From: Ryuthela nishihirai
Taxonomy: Eukaryota; Arthropoda; Arachnida; Araneae; Heptathelidae
DNA length: 64,000 bases
NCBI GenBank assembly: GCA_038380435.1
Contig: JAWZYU010000034.1
Span: 6,058,704-6,122,703 of the forward strand
Reading direction: 5' to 3'
A program made the translations under genes and the position numbers. The notes under the pieces were generated by a model, which was not told where the DNA came from, searched no databases, and saw only the letters and a list, made by a program, of their open reading frames with translations. This document shows, in pieces, positions 9,785 to 22,400 of the stretch (the stretch's first letter is position 1; the number at the start of each line of letters is the position of its first letter).

Positions 9785-10780
9785 AAAAATCAATCCATAG
9801 TGAATGCACAGTATTCCCTGTTAAGATAGATATCAAACATTAATTAATTTATTCTGAAAAAAATTCATCGCCAACACAGCGGAATCGAACCCACCTCTCC
9901 AGATTCATGCCAGAGTGCGCTACCATTGCACCACGCATAGGACAATGAAATTTTGTAGAATAAGACCTTATAAATCTTCTTCCTTGAGACGTGGCTGAGA
10001 CAGCGCCATCTATACTCAAGGAGATGCAACTTTTTCAGTCGTTGCTATTATCAGATGTTAATGAGAAGGTTGCTAACGCTAAAGCGTTAATATATAATTA
10101 AAAATCAATCCGAAGTGAATGCTAGTATTCCCTGTTAAGGTAGACATCAAACATTAATTGATTCTGAAAAAAATTCATCACCAACACGGTGGGAATTGAA
10201 CCCGCATCTCTCCAGATTCATGTCAGAGCACGCTACCATTGCACCACTCATTGGACAATGAAATTTTTAAGAATAAGACCTTATAAATCTTCGTTGGGTT
10301 GTTTTACCTCTGAGCGGCACTTTTTTGCACACCATGGGCTAAATGGCCAGGTCACATGGACCCCAAAGGCTAAGAGACGGTTGGGGGAGGGGACCCACTG
10401 GAACAGCTGTTGGGAGACAGATGGTAGCCTCCCGTCAAGGCCATCCAGCGTGTTCTTTAACGTGCACAGGGTATGGCTCTCCCACACACGGGGCCACCGC
10501 TTAACGTCCCATCCGACGAACGGCGGCCTTTCCAAGCCCATCGGTGTCCCTTACTGACCGTGGGCAGGGCCGGGAATTTTGCGGAGATAAATCTCAACGC
10601 TGACCCAGCTGGGACTCGAACCTGGGAACTACAGATTACGAGCCTGGCGTGCTACCGACTGAGCCACCCCCGCCCTATATAAATCTTCATTGAGACGTGG
10701 CTGAGACAGCACCATGAATCAGGAGAGATGCGGGTTCGATTCCCGCAGTGACGGCGATGAATTTTTTTCCGAATCTATTA
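9785..10780. repeat. Tandem and inverted tRNA-like composite (SINE-D unit)
   Basis: A 312-bp unit beginning TTAAAAATCAATCC at about 9784 restarts at about 10096. Each unit carries a minus-strand tRNA-like module (9873-9936 and 10183-10250) preceded on its left by CAAACATTAATT and GAAAAAAATTCATC. A plus-strand tRNA-like module (10692-10755) follows and makes the unit partly palindromic. A SINE-A copy lies between the inverted modules and RTE copy 2 sits in the right arm. Confidence 0.7.
10295..10677 (-). mobile_element. SINE-A copy inside tRNA-like composite
   Basis: This full-length SINE-A is flanked by TATAAATCTTCGT (10282-10294) and TATAAATCTTCAT (10678-10690), a 13-bp target duplication. 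The homologous site without the SINE is present at about 833-850, so the pre-insertion state can be read in the same window. Confidence 0.92.
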
Positions 10781-12434
10781 ATTAATTAATGGCCTGTAAA
10801 TGGTACTTAGGTAGTCACTGGAAGGAGAGCTATGCACCAATCCCCTGTGATGATGCATAGAACCGGCCAGGCTTAGCACCTAATGTCCGACCCCGCCTTC
10901 TCGTGGTGCAGACCGTTAGTAACTTTCAAAAGAGATACTCTCTTGTGGAAGTGAACGGAAGAGGAGGGCTGCCAGATTAGTGTGGCCTACTGATCTGGAC
11001 AACTACGGCTACTTTTTTTTTTTCAACCCTGCTGAGGAGTGGTCAACCACACAGGGTCATGGTGCTGACCATATAAACCCACTGGACTGGACAGATATAT
11101 GGCTCTGAGCTTGATTATGGATCCTGATTTTGCTGCACTGGTGGGCTTCTGTGGAGGGAAAATCTTCCGCTGTGTTTTCTGTTTGTTTGTGGGTTGACAG
11201 CCCCAAGTGAATAGATTCACAGGATATGTTTATCAGCTGGTGGATAATCCTGAGCATAGGTCATCGCAGGCACCTGAACTCTTTGCATCTATTGGCATCG
11301 TCGAATTCTACATTGGAGGAAGTCTTCCAGTGTAGATGGCTTCAGACATTAGTGGTGGGGGAACGGGTCTTTGCCCCATGTCTGCGATTTGGGGGCTGTT
11401 TGATATTGTCGGCATTCCCTCTCTCAATAAACATAGTTTCTTTAAACATCCCACTAACCATTTTCTCTCCATAGGTAGTTGGAATGTGAGGACTCTGCAC
11501 AGAGCTTTTTCTCTTGATGTCCTCACACAAGAATTCCATCATTATTATTTAGATATTCTCGGCTTGCAAGAGACTATATGGACAGATAAAGGTCAGATTC
11601 TTAAAAATAATCTTAAATTTCTCTTTTCAGGGAGGGACGACAATAAGCATCACCAAGGCGTGGGTCTGCTTCTCAGCAGACACGCTAGGGATGCTCTTCT
11701 AGGATACCAGTGTATTAATGAAAGGTTTCTTGCAGCAAAATTTCAGACAAGCGTTAAAGACTTGAATGTTATGTACTGTTATGCCCCCACTGAGGATGCC
11801 GATGTGGATGAGAAGGATAGGTTTTACGGACAACTTCAGGATATTTTGAATTCTATCAAGAAAGGAGATATTACCCTTGTTCTTGGTGACTTCAATGCCA
11901 AAGTTGGTACTGACTCTGACCTGTGGGGAGGAGTAATAGGCTCTTTTGGTATTGGTAGCTGCAATGGCAATGGGCAACGTCTCCTACAGGAAAGTAAACT
12001 CAATGGTTTCAGAATAACTACACTTATTACAAACACCGCGACATACGTAAGTAAACATGGGTTTCACCTGATAGGCTGCATAACAATATGATTATATATT
12101 AACAGCAAATGGGCTACTTCTGTTAGGAATACCAGTTCATATAGGGGAGCTGAAATTGGACCTGACCATTACCTTGTTAAATGGTCTTGCAACTTAAACT
12201 TAAAAAGTGTTGTGCTAAGATTAAAAAATTTACCTTTAATTCTGAAGCTCTGAAAGACCCTGTTATAGCCAAGGCTTACTATTATAGGTTGCTTAATCAT
12301 TAAGACAGTCATGGTATGCTTACTACTGAAGTTGAGGAAGAATGGGATCATTTTAAACAGGCTTTTTTGGATACTAACAGTACTCTTTTAGGAAAAAAGG
12401 AGCAGAGGAGATAGAATTATTTGAGTGATAAGGC

Positions 12435-12661
12435 TGGGTTGTTTTACCTCTGAGCGGCACTTTTTTGCACACCATGGGCTAAATGACCAGGTCACATGGA
12501 CCCTGAAGGCTCAGAGAAGGTTGGGGGAGGGGACCCACTGGGACAGCTGTTGGGAGACAGATGGTAGCCTCCCGTCAAGGCCATCCAGCGTGTTCTTTAA
12601 CGTGCACAGGGTATGGCTCTCCCGCACACGGAGCCACGGCTTAACGTCCCTCCGACGGACG
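12435..12661 (-). mobile_element. SINE-A copy, 5'-truncated, nested in RTE copy 2
   Basis: Only the 3' 227 bp of SINE-A are present; the tRNA-like head is missing. An exact 14-bp duplication, TTGAGTGATAAGGC, flanks it (12421-12434 and 12662-12675). 5' truncation with a target duplication is the hallmark of target-primed reverse transcription. Confidence 0.92.
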
Positions 12662-13956
12662 TTGAGTGATAAGGCACTTGAGCTTATTTCAGAAAGAAAG
12701 AACTGCAGGAATGTCCTTAATCAACACCCTACTAGTCCTAACTAATGCATTACAGAGAGCTTAATAAACGTGTAAAGGATTAGTTAGCTGCTGATAAGAA
12801 TCTTTGGCTTGATGGTTTGGATGACAAAGTCGAGGAAGCAATTAGACAGCACAACAGCAGAGAACTGTGCCAGATAGTTCATGTCTTTGTGGTAGAAAAG
12901 GACAGGCATACAGGGATTGAAGGATAAACAAGGTAAAGTTATAGAAGGTGAGGATTCTGTCATGGCTAGATGGGCTGAGCATTTCAGTGATGGTCAAAAC
13001 AATGTGGCTAGTTCTACTCCCTTTCGTTTTAATGAGGATAAATGCATAACTAGCTTTAATGTTGGCCCTATAACACAGTCTGAAGTTATTTTGGCTATTT
13101 CTAAACTTAAACTTCATAAATCTCCAGGGGTAGATGAAATTACTACGGAAATGCTTAGAGCTGGGAATGTTTCGGTTACCACTTGGATGACTAAAATGTT
13201 GAATATCTTGTATGATAAAGGCATGGTTCCTAAGAATTTTTACCAGAGCTATTATTATCCCTATTTTTAAAAAAGGTGATTGTAGTTCTTTTGATAATTA
13301 TAGGGGTATCAGCCTACTTTCTGTTCCAGGTAAAGTTCTTTGTATGATTGTGCTTAATAGAATTAAGAATCTGGTTGATGGGCAATTGCGTGATGAGCAG
13401 TATGGATTCAGAAGTGGTAGGGAATGTGTACTTCACATATTTTCACTCAGGCAAGATTCTTGAGAAATGTTTAGAGTTTCAGAAACCTTTGGTTGCTAGC
13501 TTTGTTGATTTCAAAAAGGCTTTCGACTCTGTTGATCGTCATAATTTGTGGTTGATTGTGAGATCATATGGTATACCTGACAAGTTAGTTAACATAATGA
13601 AAGCTCTCTATAATAACACTGAGTCGTGTGTGAGAGTTGGTAAGGCTTGTAGCAATTGGTTTAGCATTACTTCTGGTGTTCGACAAGGGTGCATTTTGTC
13701 TCCTTTTCTCTTTAGCTTGGTTATTGATTATGTTATGCAAAATTCACTTCAAGGGAAAGATTTTGACCTTAAATGGGCTGGAGATAGGAAAATTTCTGAT
13801 TTAGATTATGCTGATGATTTAGCCCTTTTGCCAAATGATGTTGATGAGATGAACTCTTTCATTCGAGCTGTTGATGAGACTGTAGTAGAGTACGTTTGGT
13901 TATAAACAGAGAGAAAACTAAAGTGATGAAAATTGGTCAGTTTCATCACTTTTTCA

Positions 13957-14040
13957 CTGCTCAAGGGTGCAACCATCAGATTAACTGAATCACAGCAAGG
14001 CTGTGATTCAGTTAATCTGAATGGTTGCACCCTTGAGCAG
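13957..14040. repeat. 40-bp fold-back inside RTE copy 2
   Basis: Arms 13957-13996 and 14000-14040 are reverse complements except for a 1-nt bulge, separated by AAG. A second short hairpin lies just upstream (AAAGTGATGAAA at 13920-13931 with TTTCATCACTTT at 13941-13952). Other RTE copies have only one arm of each, so the inverted arms are new to this copy. Confidence 0.9.
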
Positions 14041-14649
14041 GTGTCACAGTTTAATTATCTTGGAAGCTACGTAACAGATACTGGTGATGTGCGGCATGAG
14101 ATTAACAGACGAATAGGGATGCTGCCGGGACTTTTAAGAATCTATGTAGAGTGTGGAGAAATAGACGTATACACCTAAAGACTAAAATCAGACTGTATAA
14201 TAGTTTGGTTCTTTCTAGGGTTAGTTATGGCAGTGAAACTTGGCCACTTTGTAAACAAGATAACAGGAAACTAGATGCTTTTGAATCCAGATGCTTATGC
14301 AGTATCTTGGGCATTAGGTGGTTCAACTTTGTAACTAATGATGAGATTAGATTACCTCCTTTTAGCAGCATATTGTGCAGAGAGAGACTCCGTTGGTTTG
14401 GCCATGTTGCTCGTATGGATAATTATAGATTGGCGAATAGGGTTATGAACAGTGTGCCTAAAGGCCTCAGACAAATGGGGAGACCTAGAATGGATGCGCA
14501 GACAATGTCAAACAGGACGTTGTTAGAATTGGTGTGCAGTGGCCAGATGCAGATGTAGCTCATGACAGACTTGCTTGGAGAACTAAATTGCATGGTCTGG
14601 TTGTTCTGCCGTAGCCCACGGCTGCTTGAGGATGATGATTAATTAATGT

Positions 14650-15010
14650 TTGACACAATGTGGACGTCAACTACCATAGCCTATTTTTTCCATGATACGT
14701 TGGATAGTCTTTGTGAATAAGCTTGTGTGGATGCACCCTTATTCAATTCCAACATGATCTGCTTCATAGTAGCCGTGCAATTCCTTGTAATGATGCGGGA
14801 CAGTCAGCACTCACTTAGAGAGTCAATTGCACGTTTATGTCAACATTTCTCCCACTGGTTGGAAGATTTTCCGTATTTAACATAGTCTTGGTATACATGT
14901 GCAATGATCTGATGTGTAAATCTCAACAGTTCAGCAGTTGCGGCGATTGAACAACTGGCTTTCCTCGCAGCTACTATCTGGCCACGGTCAACTCACTTCA
15001 CTGCCTTTAT
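14650..15010 (-). pseudogene. Tc1/IS630-type transposase, N-terminal part
   Basis: The minus-strand translation gives IVAARKASCSIAATAELL, then IAHVYQDYVK, RAIDSLSEC, LSRIITRNCTATMKQI and AYSQRLSNVSWKK, the paired helix-turn-helix region of a Tc1/IS630 transposase. It continues logically into PLTARHQKIRL at 9784. Stops interrupt it. It is the other half of the element at 9096-9784. Confidence 0.7.
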
Positions 15011-15090
15011 CAATGATTACTTTACCATGACTGGTTTGCAATGTGTAGAGACCTGTTCTATTTATAGACATTGCAAGTTTCAGAGTCCCC

Positions 15091-18000
15091 CATCACTGGA
15101 CACGATACTTTTGCTTTGCATATTATCAGGATGTATATAATAATTTGTCTATTTAGCGTATTATTCATCCTAAACTATACTAGTTTCCATATTAAGGGAT
15201 GTTGCTATGTTATGTCCGTGAAAAGACAAATTCTAAGTTCTGTAACTTCTAAATAACCATTTTGTGGAAAACTAAAACAGAGGATGAAGATCTCAATATA
15301 ATCTATTTGTCTGTATTTTCAACTAAATTCATTCAATATTCAAACAATTATGGAGACTGGAATATTTAACAACATTGTCAGTCTTAAGAATTTATCAGAG
15401 AAGTTAAAACAACTGCTATGCCAAATTGTTTACTAAAACAAATAATTTTTTAAAATTCGAGTAAGGATTACATTTTCAGAGCTGCCAACTGCTCCGAGTT
15501 AGTCTTCAAAAATACGAATTTTGCATTTTTTTTTTAGTTTTACCCCTTTTTAAGAAAATCTGCTCCCAAATTTTGCAGAAAGAACTATGCCAGGCTCATA
15601 ATCTGTAGTTCCAACTTCCCAAATTTTCCAAAAGGAGAATGGGAATAAAAGGGGAGAATTGTTTCCATTTAGCTCTTTTTCCTGCACTAATCAGATAACT
15701 CTGTCCCTGTTTCTTAAATCTCTGCATGGTTATGAGTTAACACAAAGACCAATGTCTTGCAGAACAGAGGCAGATATTAGCACTTCATTTTCAAAAGAAC
15801 AGCAATCAAAGGTCTTGCTAAATGTTTCTATGGAGTTGATGATTATAGATCGTATCAAAATGGCTGTATACGGTTTGAACTCTCCCCCACTCTGGATAAT
15901 AATAATAACAAATCTGATTACTTAGAACCCATGTGCCTTGACACTTCAGAGTAAGGGAGGTCACACTCGCACATTAGGGGACTTTCTTAATCTGTGGGCT
16001 GTACTTGGCATTGCAATGAGAATGGGTTTCATGGATGTCTGTTATTATCTGGGTTGGCCTATTTGTAGATCATCTGTGGCAAATTAAAATATCTGAAGGC
16101 TCCAGGCACAAAAGATTTCAGAGCCCCCCCCCCACACACACACAACTGTCTGGGAGTGTTGTATAAGGGGGGGGGGTGCTCTACAAAAAATTGCACATAC
16201 TGAAAAAATAAAAATATAATGAGCATGAATATCATTATTTGATACAATGGTGAAGCACTTCTAAGTTGGTGATTATAACATACAATATAAAATCTAAAAT
16301 TGTTAGCTGTTGAACAGCTATATGCAGCACAACAATGAGAAACAAGCACAAATGCAATGGAGAATCAGAAATCAATGGCATTGTCTTAATTTGGTAGGAA
16401 ATCATATCCAAGGTGATGTTTGCTGTGTTCATATATTCAGGTAAGGGAATAAAAATAACCAGTTACTAAATTAACAATGAAAGGACATAATAATTTCATG
16501 TTTGGCTTATGGTGAAAAAATGGGCTATTTTACAACTCTAAAAAAATTAATCTTAACACGGAAAACATTAACTTATAGAAATTCACCCAATGGAAGGTAA
16601 ATTTCCATTAAATAAATGGCAGTTTCGAAAGGAATCTATCTTTTACTTAAAGAGAAGGTTATATTGTTAAATAGAAACTGCAAGTTCAACTTAACAGTTT
16701 CACTGTATAAGGATTAGTAGAAGAAGAAGATTCCCCCTTTTAATATTCCTATAAATTTTAACCTTGGCATATTTTACCCAAAACATTATGTAGAATAGTA
16801 ATATTTAGCTGCTAATATATGAAGCTTTTACTCTGTTATAGTTGTCAGGAAAAAAAGAAGGTGAATATCAGCAACAGTAAGTAAATCTAATTTTGCTTAC
16901 CAATCAAGGCAAAGACTGGTGATGATAGGTGTCTTTTATACAATAATATGACTGCCTGACAGCTACAGGTGTCAAAGGATTTTACATCATTACAGTTTAT
17001 AGCACTTTAACCAAGAAACAATGTATTTCAAGATCAATTGGATAAAACAGTGAACAGGGCCTTCCAATTATTGTGCTGTTTTTGGCCATATAAAAATTAA
17101 TAGTATTAATCAACACAAATCTTAAGCAGTAAGGTTGCTAAAAGTTTAATTGTTACCTACCAATATATCAATAGCCCTCTTAATGGTAAGGCATAACAGA
17201 GCTATTGGATGTAAGGCACTAATAGCTTTAGCAATGCTACCTGTTCCTTTTCACAATGGGGCAGTTGTAGTACCTTCACAAAGTTCAAGTGCTAAATTTT
17301 CAATTTACAGTGCACTCCCCCCCCCCCCTGCAAATTTTGAGGGCACTGAACAAAATTCTTTGCTATAAAATCCACTCTAAATTATTAATAATGGGCTACT
17401 GCAAACTAATAATACAGCAGTCTTAAATTTGCAGTTAAGGAAAATTTTATGCATTAGATACAATAATAGTTGAATAATAATAATGACTGATTGGCTCCCT
17501 GTTGCCATGCCTATGGTACCTATAGCAGCAGCAAAGCATTTATGGGTGCAATGCCTTCATAATTCTAATAATTAAGAAAAAATAAATAAAACATTATAAT
17601 ATAAATATTAAATATAAACACAAAATATTAATCTCAATCAATAGGAAACTTATATTTTAAAAATCTTTATTACATCATTTTAAAACAACTTTTCTACTAA
17701 TATATTTTAATTTCTCTGTTACATATGCACATAATAAGAGAACTGTCAAGCTATCAACATATTGTAAATTGGAAGTAAATGAGAAATACCTTTCCTAGCT
17801 ATTAGCCAGTATTGCACTGATCCTTAATGTATGAAATCACTGGCACAGGGCATGTAAACAAAATTACAAAGAACGAAATTATGAAAGCAATGGTAACCGA
17901 TTACCTCCTTGACAGCAACAATTGCAATATCTCCATAATGACCAAATAAATGCTATATTTACCTTTCTCACAAGAAATTTACACCTCACAAGAAAATATA

Positions 18001-18423
18001 GTGGTTCAATATGTGATCCCCCGCCCTCTTAATTCAGTGCTTGAACTGTCTCATATATGGCATATCAAAGAACATAAGAGTCATCCTGTTCATTGTTATG
18101 AACTACATATACCTCTGCAATTTACCCTTTGTATGTTGTAACAATGGAGTGATACTGCATATTACAGCAAATAACTTGATCACTGTAAAGCTATTAAAAA
18201 CTAAAAAATTACTTCCATCACTGAGAGTAAACCTCTCTGAAGAAAACAAAAATACCCAACTTACATAATTTGATGTTTTCCTTCAGCTACTCACAAACTA
18301 ACTGCAACTGGAAAAAATAAGGAAAAATTAATTCCCACAACACCAGCTGAGATGACTATTATTCTAATTCCAATCTTAGAAAAGTCCCACAGAATGAAAC
18401 CAAAAACAATTATTTTATAAAGG
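15091..18423. other. 3.3-kb AT-rich stretch without recognised gene
   Basis: Frames here are short and low in complexity. A C10 run (16124-16133) and a G10 run (16167-16176) are flanked by AGAGC and GCTCT and could pair; a C12 run lies at 17317-17328. No exon or mobile element was recognised. Confidence 0.5.
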
Positions 18424-18435
18424 TTTCCACACACA

Positions 18436-18646
18436 GCTGTCCCGTGGCCGAGTGGTTAGCGCGCTTGGCTAGTGATCTACGGGACCTGGATTCGAACCCC
18501 GGGTAAGGCATGGCTGTTTGTGTCGTTTTTCTGCTGAGGTCCTGCAATCCTCTCAGACCTTCTACTGTGGCATATAAACTGACAGGTTCCTGTCAGACCT
18601 CTGTGGCAAGCAGCTGCTTGAGGGGGTATTTATTTATTTATATTTA
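18436..18646 (+). mobile_element. SINE-B reference copy, full length
   Basis: A tRNA-like head (GCTGTCCCGTGGCCGAGTGG, B-box GGATTCGAACCCC) is followed by the body (TTTCTGCTGAGGTCCTGC, CATATAAACTGACAGG), the 3' block AGCAGCTGCTTGAGGG and a TATTTATTTA tail. It is flanked by an exact 12-bp duplication, TTTCCACACACA (18424-18435 and 18647-18658). The block GCTGCTTGAGG at 18613-18623 is shared with the RTE 3' end. Confidence 0.93.
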
Positions 18647-18790
18647 TTTCCACACACAAATCCAAATTTAACAGAGCAAAAAAAAAAAGCACTTCTCATT
18701 TGAGTTATAAAATACCAAAGGGATTTAAACTCTTTTTCAGTCATTAAGCTATCTGCATTCACTCAACTGAAACCTTAGTGGCAGTTACGT

Positions 18791-19170
18791 TGGGTTGTTT
18801 TACCTCTGAGCAGAACTTTTTGCACACAATGGGCTAAATGGCAAGGTCACAAGGACCCAAGGGCTCAGAGAAGTTTGTCGGAGGGGGCCCACTGGCCAGC
18901 TGTTGGGAGAGATAACCTCCCATCAAGGCTATCCAGCATGTTCTTTAACATGCACAAGGTATGGAACTCCTGCACACATGGAGCCACAGCTTAACGTTCC
19001 ATCAGACAGACAATGGCCTTTCCAAGCCCACTGGCATCCCCCTACTGACTGTGGGTGGGGTGTGGAATTTTGCGGAAATAAATCTCAATGCTGGCACAGG
19101 TGAGACTCGAACCTGGGAACTGCAGATTATGAGCGTGGTGCACTACTCACTGAGCCAACTTTGTGCCCCT
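18791..19170 (-). mobile_element. SINE-A copy, minus
   Basis: It has the full SINE-A layout with a diverged body. The flanks GGCAGTTACGT and CGCAGTTGAAA could be a decayed target duplication. Confidence 0.85.
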
Positions 19171-22075
19171 AGTCGCAGTTGAAAGTAGTTTCCAAGTACT
19201 ATATCCTGTTTCACTTATGTTGAGACCTGATGTAAACAAACAGTTCTTTGCCTACTGGCTAAAGACCTTGTCACTATAAATGTATATTTGTCCACATTAA
19301 AAAATAATGTGTAGGCTTTTCTGATATATTGGTTTCAACAAAGCATTGGTTAGGAGAAATAAATTTAATCTATTTTATTTGGTTGCTAGGTGATGCACTT
19401 AAATGTTATTAGCCTTTAATACTAATAACAATCAGAAGATTCATGAATTTGAACATGGAATATGAAACTAAAACTAGAAAATGGAATTGCCAGTTGAAGT
19501 AGCTTACAATTACTTATTAGTATGGAACACTGCCATAATTTGCAACAGCAATGCGACGGCGATTCCAGTTCCTTCTTAAAAATGCATAACAAAGCTGGGG
19601 TACCAAACAATTCAGCAATTTCAACTCAGTTGAAATGCGATATGGAAAATTGCAATTTTCCTGCAATTTGCACTAGCAACTTCTTTGGAGTATTGTTGCA
19701 AACGATTTGAGCAATATGATGTGGAACAAAGTGGTCTGGTGTCATCCTCCTTTGTTTTTGGTGTTGGATTATTCTGTAAGTTTTATCTCATCGTTTATTA
19801 TCCCATTACTCATCTTTAACAAGATAATTGTGTGAATCTTCAGGGATTTATTTTCTAGGAATAAAAAATTCGCTTATTTTAAAGCATCGAGTCTTGACCA
19901 TGATATCTGCAAAGCTAGACTTTGCAAACATCCAATATAGATTTCATTTGTATTAAAACCTTCAGAATCTGGTAATTATTTATTATATAGTGATTACTAT
20001 GTGACAGAATTACATTGGAATAGTAATGGATAATATATTTGTGGGGTATATTTCTGCTCAGTTTATATAAGCTATTACTACTGCACAGGTAAATAATTTG
20101 AAGTTCAAAATAATGGCGGCAAGCCATAGCGTAGGAGTTTAGTAATGCTAATATAGCTAATATACAAGCTGTCTAATATGTTATATATTATATTACTCCT
20201 ATAATACTAATAAAACTCTTGTGATTATTAAACAGTACTATGCTATGAACCCTGAGATTTTAATGTTCAGGAAATTAAGTTCCAATATTTCGGATAGTAG
20301 CTACCAATAAAACTCAGATCAACTGTTGTTTTATGGCATAAGAAGAATATGGCACTAGTATCACTTTCATTTTGACTGCAAAGTTTACTTTCATTAAGAC
20401 ATACAACAATTTATTGGGATTCGTATGATTGTGATAGGAATTTTTAAAGCAATTTTTCTAATAAAATAAATGCTAACTACTAGATGAATGTAAAATATTT
20501 CAATATCAAATGTTAATAATAAAATGAGCTCTTCACGATATTCTCATGTGTCTGCATTTGATTTTTCATTATGATCTCAGAAATATTCATTACACTTTAT
20601 TTTCTCTACCTTCAAACTTAATGCTAGCCAAATTTCTTCGTATTTTTATATTCTAGTTTGCACAGAACTTTTGAAGAGTTTACTGTTTTTTTTGTTTTAA
20701 ATTGGTCTTTATTTTGGTGTAAAAATTTTGACTCCCATTCGTTCAGAAGGATTCAAATAAATATTTTTTTTTCCTTAATGAATAGGTGAGTAATTCCATG
20801 CATATAAAATTTTTCAGCTTCTATAGCCTTATTTAAAACAAATAATTTTTTTATATTAAATTATTTCACTGCTAGATTATTTTCTTACTACTTGTGTACA
20901 GTTAACTTTACGTTTTTGGCATGCTTTGCTTATAATCGAAAAGCTTTCCTGAATATTCTTTACTTTATATAATTTCATAAAAGTGTATCAGTTTGCAAGT
21001 AGAGCATCTATTTTAAAGATTTCCAATTTTATCATATATAGAGTAATGCAATTCTGTGAATATTGTTTCACTGCATAAAAACATAACAACTACTCACCAG
21101 ACTTTATTTCTCCACGATTTATGTGACATAAAAGAAAAACTGGTTCTATTTTGTTTTTTCGGCAAAATAGGAGAACAATTTTTTCTATGGGAAGGGGTAG
21201 AAGCACGATTTCACAGTTAAAAATTTAAATAATTTTGCTACTAGTATTCATAAAAATAATTTGATCCCAAATTCCAGTGAGGTTGGATAAATTTCATCCG
21301 CCTCCCTCTGATGTGTTTGACCATTTCGCTTCAAGCTGTTCTTTTATTGTAAATATTATGCTTTGGGATATGGTGTATTTTGGGAGGCAAGTCATGAACC
21401 CTCCCCATGGGGAAAATTTCATTTCTTAATAAATTTCCTTCCCTTGGTATATCCAAAGGGGGAGGGCACATGAGTTAAACTTCCTAACTTGAGGGTCTGA
21501 ATAACGTATTTTCTAAGGAAGGCTCTTAAAATCAAAGATGCATGCCCCTCCCCCCCAAAAAAAGCGTCTAATTGGAAGATTTGTATACAATAATCATTTC
21601 GTAAATTTCATTAAAATGTTAAGATTTAACTTTCCCTTTCTAAAAATAATGGTTACCTTACTGCTTCTTAATAAACTGGAAAAATATTCAGTGGTCATAT
21701 TATTTGGAACAGACAAGCCTTATTTTAATAGAAATTCTTCATTTCAATTAAAAATCAAAATCTCTTTGTAAATCAGGTTCCTTTTAATGGAAAATGAGGC
21801 TGATGAAAATTAAATATATCAATATCATCTGTTTTGAATATCAACAATACTCATTTGATGTTTATAGATATGGAACTAGAATATTTACTATCGGTGATGT
21901 CAGTTGAATTAATCTGAAAGTTGATACAAACATATATAAATAAATGCTGCAAATTATATTAAACTGATACAGATATTAAACCGCAGCAGTGTATTTTAAG
22001 TAGATTACGCTTTCAATTTTAACCAATTTTGAATGCGTTTTGTAATCTGAACTGTTTTAACCTTGTTTTCAAAAC
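19171..22075. other. 2.9-kb AT-rich stretch without recognised gene
   Basis: No convincing exon, repeat or conserved frame was seen; frames in this stretch are short. Confidence 0.5.
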
Positions 22076-22308
22076 CAGACCCAGATCTAGGAAAAAAATT
22101 GAGGAGGGGATCAAGAAACAATTGAGCAGGAAAATTACAAAAGAGGGTGGGAGGGGAGGGGGGGATTGAATTCCAGCGCATTATAACATTTCTCCTTCCG
22201 TTTTGCAGGTTTTAAAAAATTTCTTGAAAAATGGATGAAATATAAATAAGTTAATAATTTTTTGCCTCTATTACCGTTATTAGCACTCTGAAGGGGAGGA
22301 GGAACATA
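22076..22308 (-). mobile_element. MITE-like element M1, copy 1
   Basis: Its segments AGATCTAGGAAAAAAATTGAGG, ATTATAACATTTCTCCTTCCGTTTTGCAGG-like (22181-22210) and CCTCTATTACCGTTATTAGCA match, in inverse orientation, the better-defined element at 59886-60121. It is a diverged, non-coding member. Confidence 0.55.
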
Positions 22309-22330
22309 CTTGCAGTTCAGATGGCTGGTT

Positions 22331-22331
<1 letters not shown>

Positions 22332-22367
<36 letters not shown>

Positions 22368-22400
22368 GGGGGGGGGGGGGGCAATTGCCCCCCCCCCCCC
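22332..22400. repeat. T35-G15-CAATTG-C13 homopolymer palindrome
   Basis: A 35-base T run (22332-22366) is followed directly by 15 G (22367-22381), CAATTG, and 13 C (22388-22400). The G and C runs are complementary around the palindromic centre and could form a very stable hairpin. The run lengths may be affected by sequencing error. Confidence 0.85.

Larger units (their letters stand above)
11336..14558 (+). pseudogene. RTE endonuclease-reverse transcriptase, decayed
   Basis: The N-terminal endonuclease shows SWNVRTL, LQET, GDFNAKVGTDSD, then a frameshift around 12022 (ITTLITNT in place of ITNTYYK). The RT domain shows SPGVDEITTEML, NYRGISLLSVPGKVL, FVDFKKAFDSVDRHN, GVRQGCILSPFLFSL and the catalytic DLDYADDLALL, followed by thumb/C-terminal blocks (YGSETW, ILGIRWFNFV, RERLRWFGHVAR). 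Several frameshifts, internal stops, a nested SINE and a fold-back make it inactive. RTE proteins carry endonuclease and RT in one ORF, and the order here agrees. Confidence 0.85.
10792..14637 (+). mobile_element. RTE-clade LINE copy 2, full length
   Basis: It runs from the 5' GCCTGTAAATGG to the 3' GGCTGCTTGAGGATGATG. It is flanked by an exact 11-bp duplication, ATTAATTAATG, at 10781-10791 and 14638-14648. It is interrupted by a SINE-A (12435-12661) and a fold-back (13957-14040). The (GAT)n tail is short. Confidence 0.9.

Noticed and set aside
18436..18510. tRNA-Ser/Leu gene at the head of SINE-B
   Set aside because: The tRNA-like part continues into a conserved non-tRNA body with a target duplication, so it is a SINE head.
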